A stretch of 64,000 nucleotides of DNA from Halorussus caseinilyticus (GCF_029338395.1 NZ_CP119812.1:1-64000), one strand, 5' to 3'; positions 18,963 through 29,427 are shown, counted from the first letter of the stretch. Translations and numbers: made by a program. The notes: generated by a model from the letters alone, not told the origin.

Positions 18963-19787
18963 ATGATTCGAACTCGACACCGACTCGCTGTCTTCTGTCT
19001 CGTACTGACAACGCTTCTTCTCGTCGCCGGACTCACGGGCGGCGACACCCATCCGCGAGCGCAAAACTGTGACTCGACATCGAAGAACTTCGATGAACAA
19101 ACGGCGCTCCAGAACCTCCACACCCCGCCCCGGCCGATACTAGAAATACTTCCGCGAGAGACCACGACGTACACCGGAAACGCGACCGTCTTCCTCATCT
19201 GCGTCGTTAACCCGCCGGAGAACTCCGTCTTACTTGACCCGTATCTTACCGTCATTCATTCACCGGAGAAAGACAATCCCGTTCCGAGGATGGTAGCCGT
19301 CTCTCGAACCGTAGAGAACGGGACACGGACAAATACCCTCCATACGAAGCCACTTATAAGTCAGATGGAATATCACTGTAGTACTCGGATTCCTATCGAT
19401 GGACTTCATCCGGGGGAAGCCGCACAAGTGCCGGTTATTGTCACGAACAGTAGTCCATCCGGCGAGTATCGACTCGTCGCAAAAGTCGGTTGGGTAACCA
19501 ACAGACGAGTCGGAAACTTACCTATCGAACGACGAGCGACGTTACATATCGATTCACCGCCGACGCCGCCGTGCGGACTTTTCTGTACGGTGCAAGTCGC
19601 ACTTGTGTCTACTGTAGAGTTCGTCTTTGAGGAACCTGTAAAAGCCACCGCTATTTTCACTGGTTTAAGCCTTCTCGCCTACATTTTCGGCCCCGAGAAT
19701 ATTCGAATCACTACTCGTCGGGTAGCGAGACGACTGTTCCATTCCGCACGTCGGGGTTTCGACTGGCTTCGCCAACGAGTCTCGTAG
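18963..19787 (+). CDS. Secreted or membrane-anchored protein of unknown function
   Basis: A 274-aa protein with an N-terminal signal peptide (LAVFCLVLTTLLLVAGLTGG), an external beta-rich domain with several Cys residues and N-glycosylation-type sites (GNATV, ENGTRT), and a C-terminal membrane helix (ATAIFTGLSLLAYIFG) before a very basic cytosolic tail. I prefer the ATG at 18963 to an in-frame upstream start because the signal peptide begins there. The gene is enclosed by the TAACCAACA inverted-repeat arrays on both sides. Possibly a surface receptor or adhesin; no family recognised. Confidence 0.6.
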   Translation: MIRTRHRLAVFCLVLTTLLLVAGLTGGDTHPRAQNCDSTSKNFDEQTALQNLHTPPRPILEILPRETTTYTGNATVFLICVVNPPENSVLLDPYLTVIHSPEKDNPVPRMVAVSRTVENGTRTNTLHTKPLISQMEYHCSTRIPIDGLHPGEAAQVPVIVTNSSPSGEYRLVAKVGWVTNRRVGNLPIERRATLHIDSPPTPPCGLFCTVQVALVSTVEFVFEEPVKATAIFTGLSLLAYIFGPENIRITTRRVARRLFHSARRGFDWLRQRVS

Positions 19788-20044
19788 GAAAACAGCGAAA
19801 GCTCGGAGCAAGCTGACGGCACCAAATCGCGGCTTTCGACCGGCTAACTCACTCTGCCACCCTCTTCCCCGATAGAAAAGAGCCTGTCTCGTCGAGGGGT
19901 CGCTCCCGTCGCTCGGCCGACTATCACTCTCCCCCTCCACGTCGGTCACTGCGAGACGCATGGTCTACGATGCCGCGAATTGGATAACACCGAAGAAAAC
20001 AGTCGCCACGACTTCGGCCACCCCGAGCGACGACGCGTCGGCAA

Positions 20045-20210
20045 CTAACCAACAGTGGCCGTCTTCCGTTCGCCCGTGTTGGCTAGCCACGGTTCCACCC
20101 GAGTTCCGACTGAGACCGACGGCCGACTGAGCGCGGCGTCGAAGCAAGACGCTCGGGGAGTCCGGCCGCTAACCAACACACTGGTTCTCGGATACCGATG
20201 TGTTGGTTAG
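20045..20210. repeat. Two more long inverted repeats of the same type
   Basis: Arms 20045-20054/20077-20086 (one mismatch) and 20169-20180/20199-20210 (12 bp). Spacing between the TAACCAACA cores is again 22 nt. About 85 bp between the units matches the spacer inside the first array (for example GGCCGACTGAG and GAAGCAAGACGCTCGGG). Apart from this array I see no gene in 19788-20512. Confidence 0.75.
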
Positions 20211-20512
20211 TCGGGTTGGCCGAGACGACGCATGTTCGGACTCTTGCCGTCCGAGTTGGTGGTGAGTTCGACGTTCACTTGCTCGACGGGGCGCGTCGAG
20301 GACCGTGCGCGTCCGGGCTTCCACCCTACTCGGATATATCTGGAATCCGACCGTCTCGACGCGATAGCGGCCGACATGGAAGTCGCCGTCGAAGATTTCT
20401 ACAGGGTCGAACGAGACCACTTCGGAGTCGTTACCAGTGGTAGTGAACTAGTGACACATTCCAGAATCGTACCATTAAAAGTATTACAATCGACCGACAC
20501 ACTTCACCTGCA

Positions 20513-20650
20513 ATGAAAGAGAAACTCACCACCCTCGGTCGCAACCACCCGAAAGCACTCGGCGTGGTCTTCACCGCACTCTTGCTGACCGGCCAGTTCC
20601 TCACGGAAGTCGATATTAGTCCGCTAGCCGACTCCCACCCCGGTCCCTAA
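20513..20650 (+). CDS. 45-aa single-span membrane peptide
   Basis: Starts MKEKLTTLGRNHPKALGVVF, then a hydrophobic helix and a short polar tail ending SHPGP. A TATA-like stretch lies 40 nt upstream. Similar small membrane peptides are widespread in haloarchaea; function unknown. It ends 1 nt before the convergent CHAT gene. Confidence 0.5.
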   Translation: MKEKLTTLGRNHPKALGVVFTALLLTGQFLTEVDISPLADSHPGP

Positions 20651-20651
20651 A

Positions 20652-22705
20652 TCACAGTAAGTCCGCCGCCGAGATTTCGTCGCTCCAGTATCGGTCGTTC
20701 TCGTAATCGACCGGTATGGTATCGCCGTCCAACACGTCATCGAGTTCCGACGGCGAAAGGTCGAACGTATCGAGTTCTCCACTTACCAGATAGCGAGTAT
20801 CTGAGTCGATATGGAAATTAAGGACAGACCCGAGTCCGTGGCTTGGGGTGACGAAGGTTTGGATTTCGGTGTGGGCGGTTTCGTCGTCGGTGTCGAGGAG
20901 ACGGAGGTAGAGGGGTTTCCACTGCGGGAGTGACAGAGTGAGAGGCCGCCGTTGCCGACGGTCATCCAGCGCGCTCCGGCGAGGACGTGGTTGCGGAGGA
21001 CGTGGACGCTGGTGCGGAGGGTGTGGCCCGCGGCGAGCAGGCGGGCGAAGTGGAGGCCCGCCCGAGTCGCTATCGAGTCAGCGATGTCGAACAGCGTGAT
21101 AATGCCGCCGAGACTCCCCGCCTCCACCAGCCCCATGCCCTGCTCGTGAGAGTTACACGCATTCAACAGGAATGCTTTCACGTTCACGTCCGCGAGCGTC
21201 GTCGTGTCGAGATGGCCGTCCGGACAGACGATACCGTCGTCGTCAACGTGACCGATGTAGTGGAGGAAGTCCGCCGACTCCGCGAGCAACTCGCGGAACT
21301 CCGCGACCGATAGCTCCGTGTGCATCGAAATATCGAACTGGTGGCGGTCGTTCAACTGGTAGTACTCCGACACCACTTGTTCGTCGCGCATTGCGGTGTC
21401 GTTGCAGACGACGTGAATCCGTATCGGCGACTCGTCAGGGTCCACGTCGAGACTCCGACGGAGCGACTCGACGGTGAGTTTGTTCGCGTCGATAGGCGGA
21501 CTATCGCCCACCCACGCGTGCCCGATGGTGTCGAACGATACAGGGTCGGGCGTGACGAACTCGGTCGTAACTGGTTCGTCGGTTTCCGCGCCGAGGAAAT
21601 CCGTAATCACCTCCGGCGTCTGTTTCACCGGCCTCGGGTCGGGGTCGGGCGTCGTCCGCACGACCGCTAAATCGTTGGCGACGAACGGAATCGCGTCGAG
21701 ACTCTCCACCGTCGGGTCCACGTCCACCGTCAGCGGCCAGTCGGGGATTGCGTCCGCGACCGTCTCGAACGACACGCCCAGATACGTTTCGAGGCGGTCG
21801 GCGAGCGGCCGGTCGTAGAGCGCGGCGAAATCCACGTCTAGCCGTGACTCCACGCGTCGGCGTTCGTGGAGGTCGACCTGATAGTAGCCTTCGGTCCGCG
21901 TCACGCAATCCAGCAGGAACGTCTGCCGGAGGACGCGGCCGACCGTCTGCTCGAACCCCTCCGCCCCGTCAAGGTCGTACGTAAAGCCGGTGTCGGTGAC
22001 GAGTCGCGGCCGGTCGCCAGCCACTACCTTCGCGCCGAGGTAGTAGGCGAGCGACGAGACGGGATAGACGTACTCGTACTCCGGCGGGACTTCGATACGG
22101 ACGCCGGTGTCAGGGGGTTCGATACCGTTGGGCACGTCGAACTCGTCGCCGACCTCCACCAGTGGCGGATGCCCGCGGAGGGTCGGGAACGACCGTTCCG
22201 GACTCGTCGTTTTGAGCGCCGACCCGAGAAGCGACACCGCCCGCATCGCGCCCTCCGGATTCGGCGTCGTCGTAATCGTGCCTGCGGGCCGGTCGTGGAG
22301 CGACCGCACGCCCACCCGGACCACCGTCTCCCCATCGAAGTCGAGGCGGACGACATCGCCGTCGCGGTGAATCGTCACGGGCTGGTTGACTCGGAGGTAG
22401 AGTTTCGTCGGTGCGATGTTCACTTCGAGCGTCCGCGGCCCGTCCGTCTGAAGCCGTCCGTCTGACGGGTCGAATGTCGCGGTTAACTCGCCGTCGTCGT
22501 GCAGGAACACGCTCGTCAACTCGGGAATCCGGAGCGCGGTCGTCGCAAACTCCACCGCGGTTTCGACCGGGAATCGGAAGTGGTCGCACGCCGCCACATC
22601 CGGGGCGACCGGCGTGGCCGTCTCGACCTCGAAGTAAGCGTTCTCTATCGGGTCGAAAATCCGGATACCGCGGTTGTCGTCGAGCGCCGTGACGGTCGGC
22701 TTCAT
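20652..22705 (-). pseudogene. CHAT-domain (caspase-like) protease, frameshifted near the 3' end
   Basis: About 684 aa once a frameshift near 20925-20950 is repaired. Residues 1-380 are a beta-rich N-terminal domain. The CHAT protease domain follows: a Rossmann-like start, the catalytic His motif FLHYIGHVDDDG (near residue 495) and the catalytic Cys motif AFLLNACNSHEQGMGL (near residue 525). CHAT proteases are caspase relatives that often execute cell suicide or cleave a partner in defence systems. After ARWMTVGNGGLSL the true frame continues with PQWKPLYLRLLDTDDE and stops at 20652. The catalytic core lies upstream of the shift, so activity may survive. It starts 2 nt after the partner gene at 22708-23224. 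Confidence 0.72.
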
Positions 22706-22707
22706 CG

Positions 22708-23224
22708 TTACACCGGAACCCAGTCAGTCGTAATGTCGTCGTCGGGGAGATGCCAGCGTTGTTCGACCTCGCCCGCCCGCGACCGCAACTCGACACGCGC
22801 ATCGAACACCTCGCTGTCGAGCAGGTACGCGGCACGCTCGGGGTCGTCGCGGAACTGGCAGTACAATGTCCCGTTCACGAGTCCGACGTACTGGGAGACC
22901 GTCCGCCATCCCCGGTTCGGCGGTCGCCGCTCGACGCGCCTGCTCGCCGCTTACGAGTCGGACGCTCTCCATGTCGGCCGTCACGCCCTCTGGGAGGACA
23001 CGGCCGGGGTTCCGGGGTTCGTGGGGTGTGACGAGAACCTGCTTCCGGTCCGGACCTCCGAACGACAACGCCAGTTGCTCGCCGAACCCGTCTTCGTCCA
23101 CGGTCCCCGTCACGAGGATGCTACACCCCGTCTGTTTCAGTTCTGCGAGTCGCTGCGCGAACACCCGCGTTGTCTCCCGTCCGCTCCCCCGAAACAAACG
23201 TGAGATACCTCCAATCCTCCTCAT
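22708..23224 (-). pseudogene. Partner of the CHAT protease, frameshifted
   Basis: Roughly 170 aa after repair of a frameshift near 22915. The first part reads MRRIGGISRLFRGSGRETTR...LKQTGCSILVTGTV and resembles small RecA/RAD55-like haloarchaeal proteins (DUF7504 type), without an obvious Walker A motif. The second part, in another frame, ends WHLPDDDITTDWVPV. Its stop lies 2 nt before the CHAT gene ATG, so the two are one operon. It may sense or deliver a signal to the protease; this is inference. Confidence 0.5.
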
Positions 23225-23441
23225 ACTATCCACTTCATCGTACACACATTAATTCTATCCGCTTCAACCCCGAGAGAACCCCTCGGGTTTCCCAGTATCC
23301 CGCCAATATCTCGGTCTGGAGGGCCGCAGGGGTGTCGGAACCAACACTGAGAGACGGTTTGCTGTCGAAATGACCGCCGCTTGGACTGTGAATTAATATC
23401 AGTAACCAAGTGACAAAGTAACAGACTTTCAGTATTTAATT

Positions 23442-23553
23442 ACCTGCTATAACAGGTCTCGTTCGTCTCTGATATTTCAATCTTTCATTTAATATCAGAT
23501 TTTATAATACGCAACAGACACTTTAGATGTGGGTGAGAACACGGCCGCAATGA
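23442..23553 (+). promoter_or_regulatory. Conserved toxin promoter with palindrome, TATA box and 8-codon uORF
   Basis: Palindrome ACCTGCTATAACAGGT at 23442-23457, TATA box TTTATAAT at 23501-23508, uORF MWVRTRPQ at 23527-23553 with its TGA overlapping the main ATG at 23550. Same geometry as loci 1 and 3. Confidence 0.72.
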
Positions 23554-26500
23554 ACGCTCGGAGCCAGCAGATTCTCGCCGTCGCCTTCTCCATTCTCATC
23601 GTCACGGCGACGGTGACACCCGCCACCGCCGCACTCGACTCGCCACCCGCCCAATCCGACGACGACCTGCCGTCGCTCTCGTCGTTCGCCACCACCATCG
23701 CAGGCCACGAACTCTTCCCCGACACACCCGGCAACGGCAACGGAAACGGACCGGGGAATGGAAACGGACCGCCGAAGACCACCACCGCGACCACGACAGT
23801 CGGCAACCAGACGACCACGACCACGCCCGGCCAAGGACCCCCCGAGAATCCCGGACAGGGACCGCCAAAGAACAAAACGCAAGGCCCACCAGAGAACCCC
23901 GGACAGGGACCACCGGAGAATCCCGGTCAGGGGCCGCCACCGCACGCTGGACCACCGGAGAATCGCGGACCGCCGTCGTGGGTGCCGAACAAGGGCAGAG
24001 ACTCGAACGCGGACAAACGCGGCCCGCCAGAATGGGCGAAAAACGGGCAAGCCCCGCCACCAGTCTCGAACCGCTCGGCGCTCCGTAATCGGAGCGAACC
24101 ACTGGCGAACGCGACCATCAACGTCTCTCTCCACGGGAACGCCTCGGCCGCCGACTACCGACTCGCCGCCATCGACGCCCTCCAAACCACCGAGTTCGAC
24201 GCGCCCGGTAGCTCCGCCGACGACCACCGCCGCCAAGCCCTCCGCGAACTCAACGAATCGCTCGACTACGTTCTCGACGCCAACCGCACCACCTCCGCAC
24301 AGTTGTTCGAGCGCGACAAAGAAGCGAGTACACCCCCGCAGTTCGCGCCGAGCGTCACGAAACTACTGGTGCGGTCGGACGAGCGATTAGCTCATACGGC
24401 TATCGCGGACGCCGACCGTCTCGCTAGCACGCTCCGTGAGCGGAACGTCTCGTTCGACGAGTCGGCCGTCGAAGAGAATATCTCCGGAGCGCGCGCGGCG
24501 GTTGACCGCGCCGAGCGCTTCCGGGCGCGCGGCCAACAGCATACCGCCATCAGCCAGTACCGAGTCGCGTGGATTCACGCCCAGCAAGCCCTCGACGTAC
24601 TCGACCTCGCTACGACGCCGAACGTCACCATCACCACCCGCGAGGACATGCCCCACGAGGAAAACGTCACCTACGCGGTCCGCGGCCGCGTCTTCGACGT
24701 TCGAGGCCACGAACTTGCGCTGGCGCTGTCGTTGAACGGCGCGAACCGGACGCTCAATCTGTCGGTGAACACCACGCCGGGCGCGATTGGGACCTTCGAG
24801 ACGAACGTCACCCTCTCGCGGCAGGTCAACCGCATCACGGTCGCGGCAACCGACCCGAACCGGCGGTGGTCGCCGGAGTACGGCGGCGACAACAGGACGG
24901 TCGGGCGGGACGTGCTTCGACTCGACGGTGACGGGTTGCCGGACTTCTACGAGTTGAACGTCACGGGAACCGACCCGCTCGGCCCGGACAGCAACGCTTC
25001 GCGGACTTCGTTTAACGAGTCGGGCAACAACGTGACCGACGGGGCGGAGGACTTCGACAACGATGGAGAGACCGCCGCACAAGCCTACTGGTTCGACCTC
25101 GACCCGCTGGACAACGACACCGACGGCGACCGCCTGCGGGACGGCTTCGAACTCCAGTTCAGCGGTATCGACCCACTGTCGCCTGACACCGACAATGACA
25201 CGGTTCGAGACTCGGCCGAAGACCTCGACAACGATTCGCTGTCGAACCGCCGCGAGCAGACCGCAGGGACGAATCCCGTGGAGAACGACACCGACAGCGA
25301 CACCCTCGGCGACGCCGAGGAGTTGGCTAACGGGACCGACCCCTTGTCGCCCGACACCGACAGCGACGGCTTGACTGACCCCAACGAGTACGAGTTAGGG
25401 ACGGACCCAACGGTCGCCGACACCGACGGCGACGGCGTGCTAGACGGCGACGAAACGTTCTCGACGACGACCGAAAACGAGTCCGTCGGCGCGAGCGTCA
25501 ACGTCACCGCCGACGGCACCACTGCCGCGACCGTCACCATCCAGAACGAGACCGACGACCGGATTCAGACCGGAACGGTCGCCAACGCCTCCGCATCGGA
25601 AGTGTTGGACGTGGACGCGGACGCCGAGTTCGAGGAGGCGAATCTCTCCATCGACTACGACGAGCAAGCGGTCGGCGACGAGTCGGACTTAGCGGTCTAC
25701 ACCTACGACCCCGAACTACAGACGTACGTAAAACTCCCCTCGGAAGTGGACGCCGAGAACGACTCGGTGACGGGGACGACCCCCCACTTCTCGACGTTCG
25801 TCGCCATGAACCAGACCGCATGGCAGAACTACATGCAGTCACGCGCAAAACCTCTACCCAAATACGCGCTCAACGAGTCGTTCAGCGACCTCTCGGGGTG
25901 GAACTGCACGGGCTCGTGTTCGGCGAGTGGTGGCCGAGCAATCATCGGACCGGAACTCATCAGCTCTCAATCGGCTGGTGACCAAACTCTGGCACGCAAA
26001 CTCGGGATTGGAACCGAATGTTACACCACCCCCGACGGCGAGGAGTGCGCACCGCCCACTGGACCAGACCCAACGACGACTGAATCATCGGAAACAACGA
26101 CGGCTGACGACCCCGGCACTGCTCCAACCGACCCCGAACCCGAACCCGACCCGCCGAAGGACCTCGGGTCCGCGGAACTCGCTAAATCCGTCTCGATTCC
26201 GTCGGACGCGGTCGAAGTCACGTTCACGATGCCGATTGTGGCGTTCGCCGAAGAGTCGAACGCGAGCGTGGAAGTCGTGGTGTCGGTCGGGTCCGAGACC
26301 CGGACCGTCCTTGAGCTGTCGGGTGAAGACGGCGAGCGCACCACCGACTACGAGTACATTGACGAGACGTTCGAGAACCCCAGCGGACAATACGTGTCCG
26401 TATGGGTTCGTAAGGAAAACCTCGCCGGTGCGAGTCCGGCATTTGCGAACATCGAACTCAAACGCGACAGCGACGGCGACGGCCTGACGAACGGGTTAGA

Positions 26501-28721
26501 GCGACTCGGCGTCAAGACCGGGACCGGACGCGTGTCCACCGACCCGTACGACGCCGACACTGACGGCGACGGCATCACCGACGGCGCGGAAGTCGCGGAC
26601 TACATCCCGCGGTACGTCGATGGCGGCTACTTCGACCTCGAAAGCAATCCGACGAAAGTCGATTCAGACGGCGACGGACTCGATGACTTCGAAGAGACTT
26701 ACGAGGAGCGACTCGTCCGCTATGCGGGGTCGAGCGACGACTCCAAGCGGTTCTTAGCGGCACTGCACAGCGGCGACGACCCCGGTGACTACCTCACGTC
26801 CCAGACGGTGACGACCGATGCGATGCGTCGGGATACCGACGGCGACGGCATTCCGGACGGCAAGGAACTCGAACTCGGGACGAACCCCGACGGGTCCGAC
26901 ACCGACGGCGATGGCGTCCCGGACAGCGAAGAACTCGACTGGGGGGCCGACCCGACGCTCCACGACTATCAGGGGCCGGAAATCGGCGTGCAGGAAGCGA
27001 ACTTCTACAAGCGTTCGTGGAGCACGAAGACGACCTATCAGGTGGTGTACTCCGCGGACGACCCGAGCGGGGTCACGATGACGGAGTTGCTGAAAACCGG
27101 CGAGGTCGAAAAACGCTACCAGTGGTCCGAAAATACGCATCTCGGCCACTCACCGTCGTTCTCGACGGGCGCGAAAGAGACGATTCTCGACGGACTAGCC
27201 GGAGCGACGGTGAAGATTCGGGCGACCGACCGCCACCAGAACGTGCGGACGAAAGTGGCGATGGAACGAACTAACGTCTGGGGGTCGGTGGCGAAGGAAC
27301 TCGCCACCGAGATAGACGGCAGTGACACCGAAATCGCGCTCGGCGCAGGCCTGCTCTCCGGTCTCTCGGTGGGCGCGGGCGGAACGGGCCGCGCTATCGA
27401 TTCGATTGTGAGCAATCCCTACGGGTTCTACCAGACGCTCACACAACTCATCTCGCTCGCTCGCAACCTCGGCCTCGTCCATGAACTCCTTAACTCGCTT
27501 CCGGAGCAACTGGTTGAGGACCTCAAACAGAAACAACAGGTGAACAATCCGTACGACAAGCAGACCGAGTCGGCGGAGTACGAGAGCTTCAAGGAAGGCT
27601 GGTATATCTCGTACGGCTTCTACTATCTCGCATCGACGCTGGTCGGCGAGAAGGCCAAGACCGCGGTCAAGAGTACGAAGACGTTCTCGAACTTGATGGA
27701 GCGGCTGGAGAGCGACGGGAAGTTGTCGGAAGCGCTCGGGTACATGGACGCGGTGAAGGGCCGGACGACCGGGCGTGCGAAACGGGTGACGTTCGAACTC
27801 GGCGAGCGAGCGGCGAAGGGAAGCTGGCACTTGAGCAAGAAGAGCGGACGCCGGGTGGTGGCGGGCGTGAAGACCGCCGCCGGGAAGTACGACGCACGCC
27901 AGCGACTCGGGAGTCTTAGTGACCATACGTTAGCGAAAATCGAGGGATATTCACCGGAGACACAGCGGTTCGTGGGACCAGTTCTGTCGCGTCTTGGTCG
28001 TGATGGCGAAGAGTTCCTTGAAGAGGCTGATAGCGACGACGTTACCCAGATGATGCAGATGCGGCGCGTGATGGCCGATGGAGGTCGTCTAACTATTGAT
28101 GAGTCTCGGCTTTGGTCATATCGACTTGCAAAACTTGTTGGTTCAGATGAGGTATCCTCCGACGAGTACGCGAAGTATTTAGATAATCTTGAAGCGATGA
28201 ATCATGAACGTCGGGAAGAACTCGTAGAACTTACTCTTGAGTCTGATTCTGCATCTGCTAAGGATGCAGTTCAGTTTACCAATGATTACGTTCGTCTTCG
28301 ACAGGTTGACCGTATTGATAGCGATAACGTCGAAGATAACCTTGAGGATGTCTATCAGCTAGCGCTAACTGGTGATAGTGGGAATTTCGCGGGTGCCGCG
28401 TTCGAAGCACGGTATGCCGCAAGTAAAGCGGACGACGTTCTCGCTATCGAGGGTGACCTGAAAGATATCGAGCGAATTGAAAACCGGCCGGGTGATATTG
28501 ACGTGCTGACCGAGGAAAATGGTGAAAGAATAGGACATGAACTGAAGAGTAGTAGTGACAAAGGTGAAGTTGGCGATATAGTTGAGGGATATGAAGAATT
28601 AATCGACAAAGGCGTTGTTGATGATTATAGACTCGTGTTCAAACGCGACCCATCCAATGAGCTAGAACAATACATGGACTCAAACGGAATAAACTACGAG
28701 GTTTATACACCCGAAGAGTAA
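23550..28721 (+). CDS. Giant secreted polymorphic toxin protein, copy 2 (PD-(D/E)XK nuclease tail)
   Basis: 1,723 aa. Start ATG at 23550, because the signal peptide starts there as in the other copies. Order: Sec signal (1-28), PGQGPP stalk (about 85-150), helical domain, beta-sandwich, TSP3 block (about 458-635), HFS motif (746-748), jelly-roll, TSP3 block two (about 970-1130), Ig-like domain, hydrophobic pre-toxin region (about 1247-1452), variable toxin (1453-1723). The toxin ends with D1651 in GDIDVL and E1664-L-K1666, the D...ExK core of restriction-endonuclease-like nucleases; an earlier Glu in AAFEARYA fits the helix residue. The tail is AT-richer than the rest. Predicted: secreted, Ca-rigidified surface fibre delivering a DNase to neighbouring cells. 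The only copy with an uninterrupted toxin and adjacent immunity gene. Confidence 0.82.
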   Translation: MNARSQQILAVAFSILIVTATVTPATAALDSPPAQSDDDLPSLSSFATTIAGHELFPDTPGNGNGNGPGNGNGPPKTTTATTTVGNQTTTTTPGQGPPENPGQGPPKNKTQGPPENPGQGPPENPGQGPPPHAGPPENRGPPSWVPNKGRDSNADKRGPPEWAKNGQAPPPVSNRSALRNRSEPLANATINVSLHGNASAADYRLAAIDALQTTEFDAPGSSADDHRRQALRELNESLDYVLDANRTTSAQLFERDKEASTPPQFAPSVTKLLVRSDERLAHTAIADADRLASTLRERNVSFDESAVEENISGARAAVDRAERFRARGQQHTAISQYRVAWIHAQQALDVLDLATTPNVTITTREDMPHEENVTYAVRGRVFDVRGHELALALSLNGANRTLNLSVNTTPGAIGTFETNVTLSRQVNRITVAATDPNRRWSPEYGGDNRTVGRDVLRLDGDGLPDFYELNVTGTDPLGPDSNASRTSFNESGNNVTDGAEDFDNDGETAAQAYWFDLDPLDNDTDGDRLRDGFELQFSGIDPLSPDTDNDTVRDSAEDLDNDSLSNRREQTAGTNPVENDTDSDTLGDAEELANGTDPLSPDTDSDGLTDPNEYELGTDPTVADTDGDGVLDGDETFSTTTENESVGASVNVTADGTTAATVTIQNETDDRIQTGTVANASASEVLDVDADAEFEEANLSIDYDEQAVGDESDLAVYTYDPELQTYVKLPSEVDAENDSVTGTTPHFSTFVAMNQTAWQNYMQSRAKPLPKYALNESFSDLSGWNCTGSCSASGGRAIIGPELISSQSAGDQTLARKLGIGTECYTTPDGEECAPPTGPDPTTTESSETTTADDPGTAPTDPEPEPDPPKDLGSAELAKSVSIPSDAVEVTFTMPIVAFAEESNASVEVVVSVGSETRTVLELSGEDGERTTDYEYIDETFENPSGQYVSVWVRKENLAGASPAFANIELKRDSDGDGLTNGLERLGVKTGTGRVSTDPYDADTDGDGITDGAEVADYIPRYVDGGYFDLESNPTKVDSDGDGLDDFEETYEERLVRYAGSSDDSKRFLAALHSGDDPGDYLTSQTVTTDAMRRDTDGDGIPDGKELELGTNPDGSDTDGDGVPDSEELDWGADPTLHDYQGPEIGVQEANFYKRSWSTKTTYQVVYSADDPSGVTMTELLKTGEVEKRYQWSENTHLGHSPSFSTGAKETILDGLAGATVKIRATDRHQNVRTKVAMERTNVWGSVAKELATEIDGSDTEIALGAGLLSGLSVGAGGTGRAIDSIVSNPYGFYQTLTQLISLARNLGLVHELLNSLPEQLVEDLKQKQQVNNPYDKQTESAEYESFKEGWYISYGFYYLASTLVGEKAKTAVKSTKTFSNLMERLESDGKLSEALGYMDAVKGRTTGRAKRVTFELGERAAKGSWHLSKKSGRRVVAGVKTAAGKYDARQRLGSLSDHTLAKIEGYSPETQRFVGPVLSRLGRDGEEFLEEADSDDVTQMMQMRRVMADGGRLTIDESRLWSYRLAKLVGSDEVSSDEYAKYLDNLEAMNHERREELVELTLESDSASAKDAVQFTNDYVRLRQVDRIDSDNVEDNLEDVYQLALTGDSGNFAGAAFEARYAASKADDVLAIEGDLKDIERIENRPGDIDVLTEENGERIGHELKSSSDKGEVGDIVEGYEELIDKGVVDDYRLVFKRDPSNELEQYMDSNGINYEVYTPEE

Positions 28722-28731
28722 TTAATAACTC

Positions 28732-29427
28732 ATGCAGGACTGGGACATTCAGTTTTATTGGCCGAACGTGCCTGACTGCCGGTTTGTCCATCGGCTTTTA
28801 TACGCTCTCGTCGTGCAGGAAGTCCGATACAATACTGGCGGGTACCCCGGTCAGTACCGAATTATTCCGATCAATCCAAATGAAGAGATTGCTCAAAAGG
28901 CAACTAGTGAACGCGAATGTACCGAACGACTCGCGGATATCGTGAATCTATATGCTGGCTTCAATCCGTCAACGACCGAACTCAGCATTCGTCTCGCGTA
29001 TACCGAACCGGCTGACCCGATTCATTTTAATCTTGGTCTCGTCCCGGCCGATGAGTCGGGATGTCGAGTTCGATTAACTGTTGTCGGAAACGAAGTTCAG
29101 ACGGACGACAGATTCCAATCGTTCGTTGACCTTTGTGCCGGTGTGTTTGAACGTGTCGGATTCCCTTACGGGTCGTTTAGAAGTGAACACGATGATTGGA
29201 TTCCGACAACGTTTGCATCATTCCTCCAAGAGCGACTCCGACGAGTGGCCTTTTTATCAGCCGAACTTTCTGACGAGTTCGGTCGTCGGAAACTCCTCTC
29301 TGCTCCGACTGAACGAACTGTTGAACTCGCCGACGAGGGTATCATACTCGTCGTCACTTCTGGTCCCGTAGAAGGAGGGGACCGAATCCAAGAAGTAAAC
29401 GAATACCTTGAATTGATTCAAAGTTGA
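28732..29427 (+). CDS. Candidate immunity protein for the nuclease toxin
   Basis: A 231-aa soluble acidic protein, starting MQDWDIQFYWPNVPDCRFVH, whose ATG lies 10 nt after the toxin stop. It has mixed alpha/beta character with LAYTEPADPIHFNLGLVPAD in the middle and a C-terminal ILVVTSGPVEGGDR. No signal peptide or membrane helix, as expected for a cytosolic antitoxin acting on its own producer's toxin. Composition is AT-rich like the toxin tail. I see no resemblance to the other two immunity families here. The role is inferred from position. Confidence 0.62.
   Translation: MQDWDIQFYWPNVPDCRFVHRLLYALVVQEVRYNTGGYPGQYRIIPINPNEEIAQKATSERECTERLADIVNLYAGFNPSTTELSIRLAYTEPADPIHFNLGLVPADESGCRVRLTVVGNEVQTDDRFQSFVDLCAGVFERVGFPYGSFRSEHDDWIPTTFASFLQERLRRVAFLSAELSDEFGRRKLLSAPTERTVELADEGIILVVTSGPVEGGDRIQEVNEYLELIQS

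Noticed and set aside
23602-24236. Long open frames opposite the giant toxin genes (also 35373-35831, 6498-7772, 60491-62515)
   Set aside because: They are shadows caused by GC-rich third positions and repeated PGQGPP codons; the sense frames carry all protein-like features.
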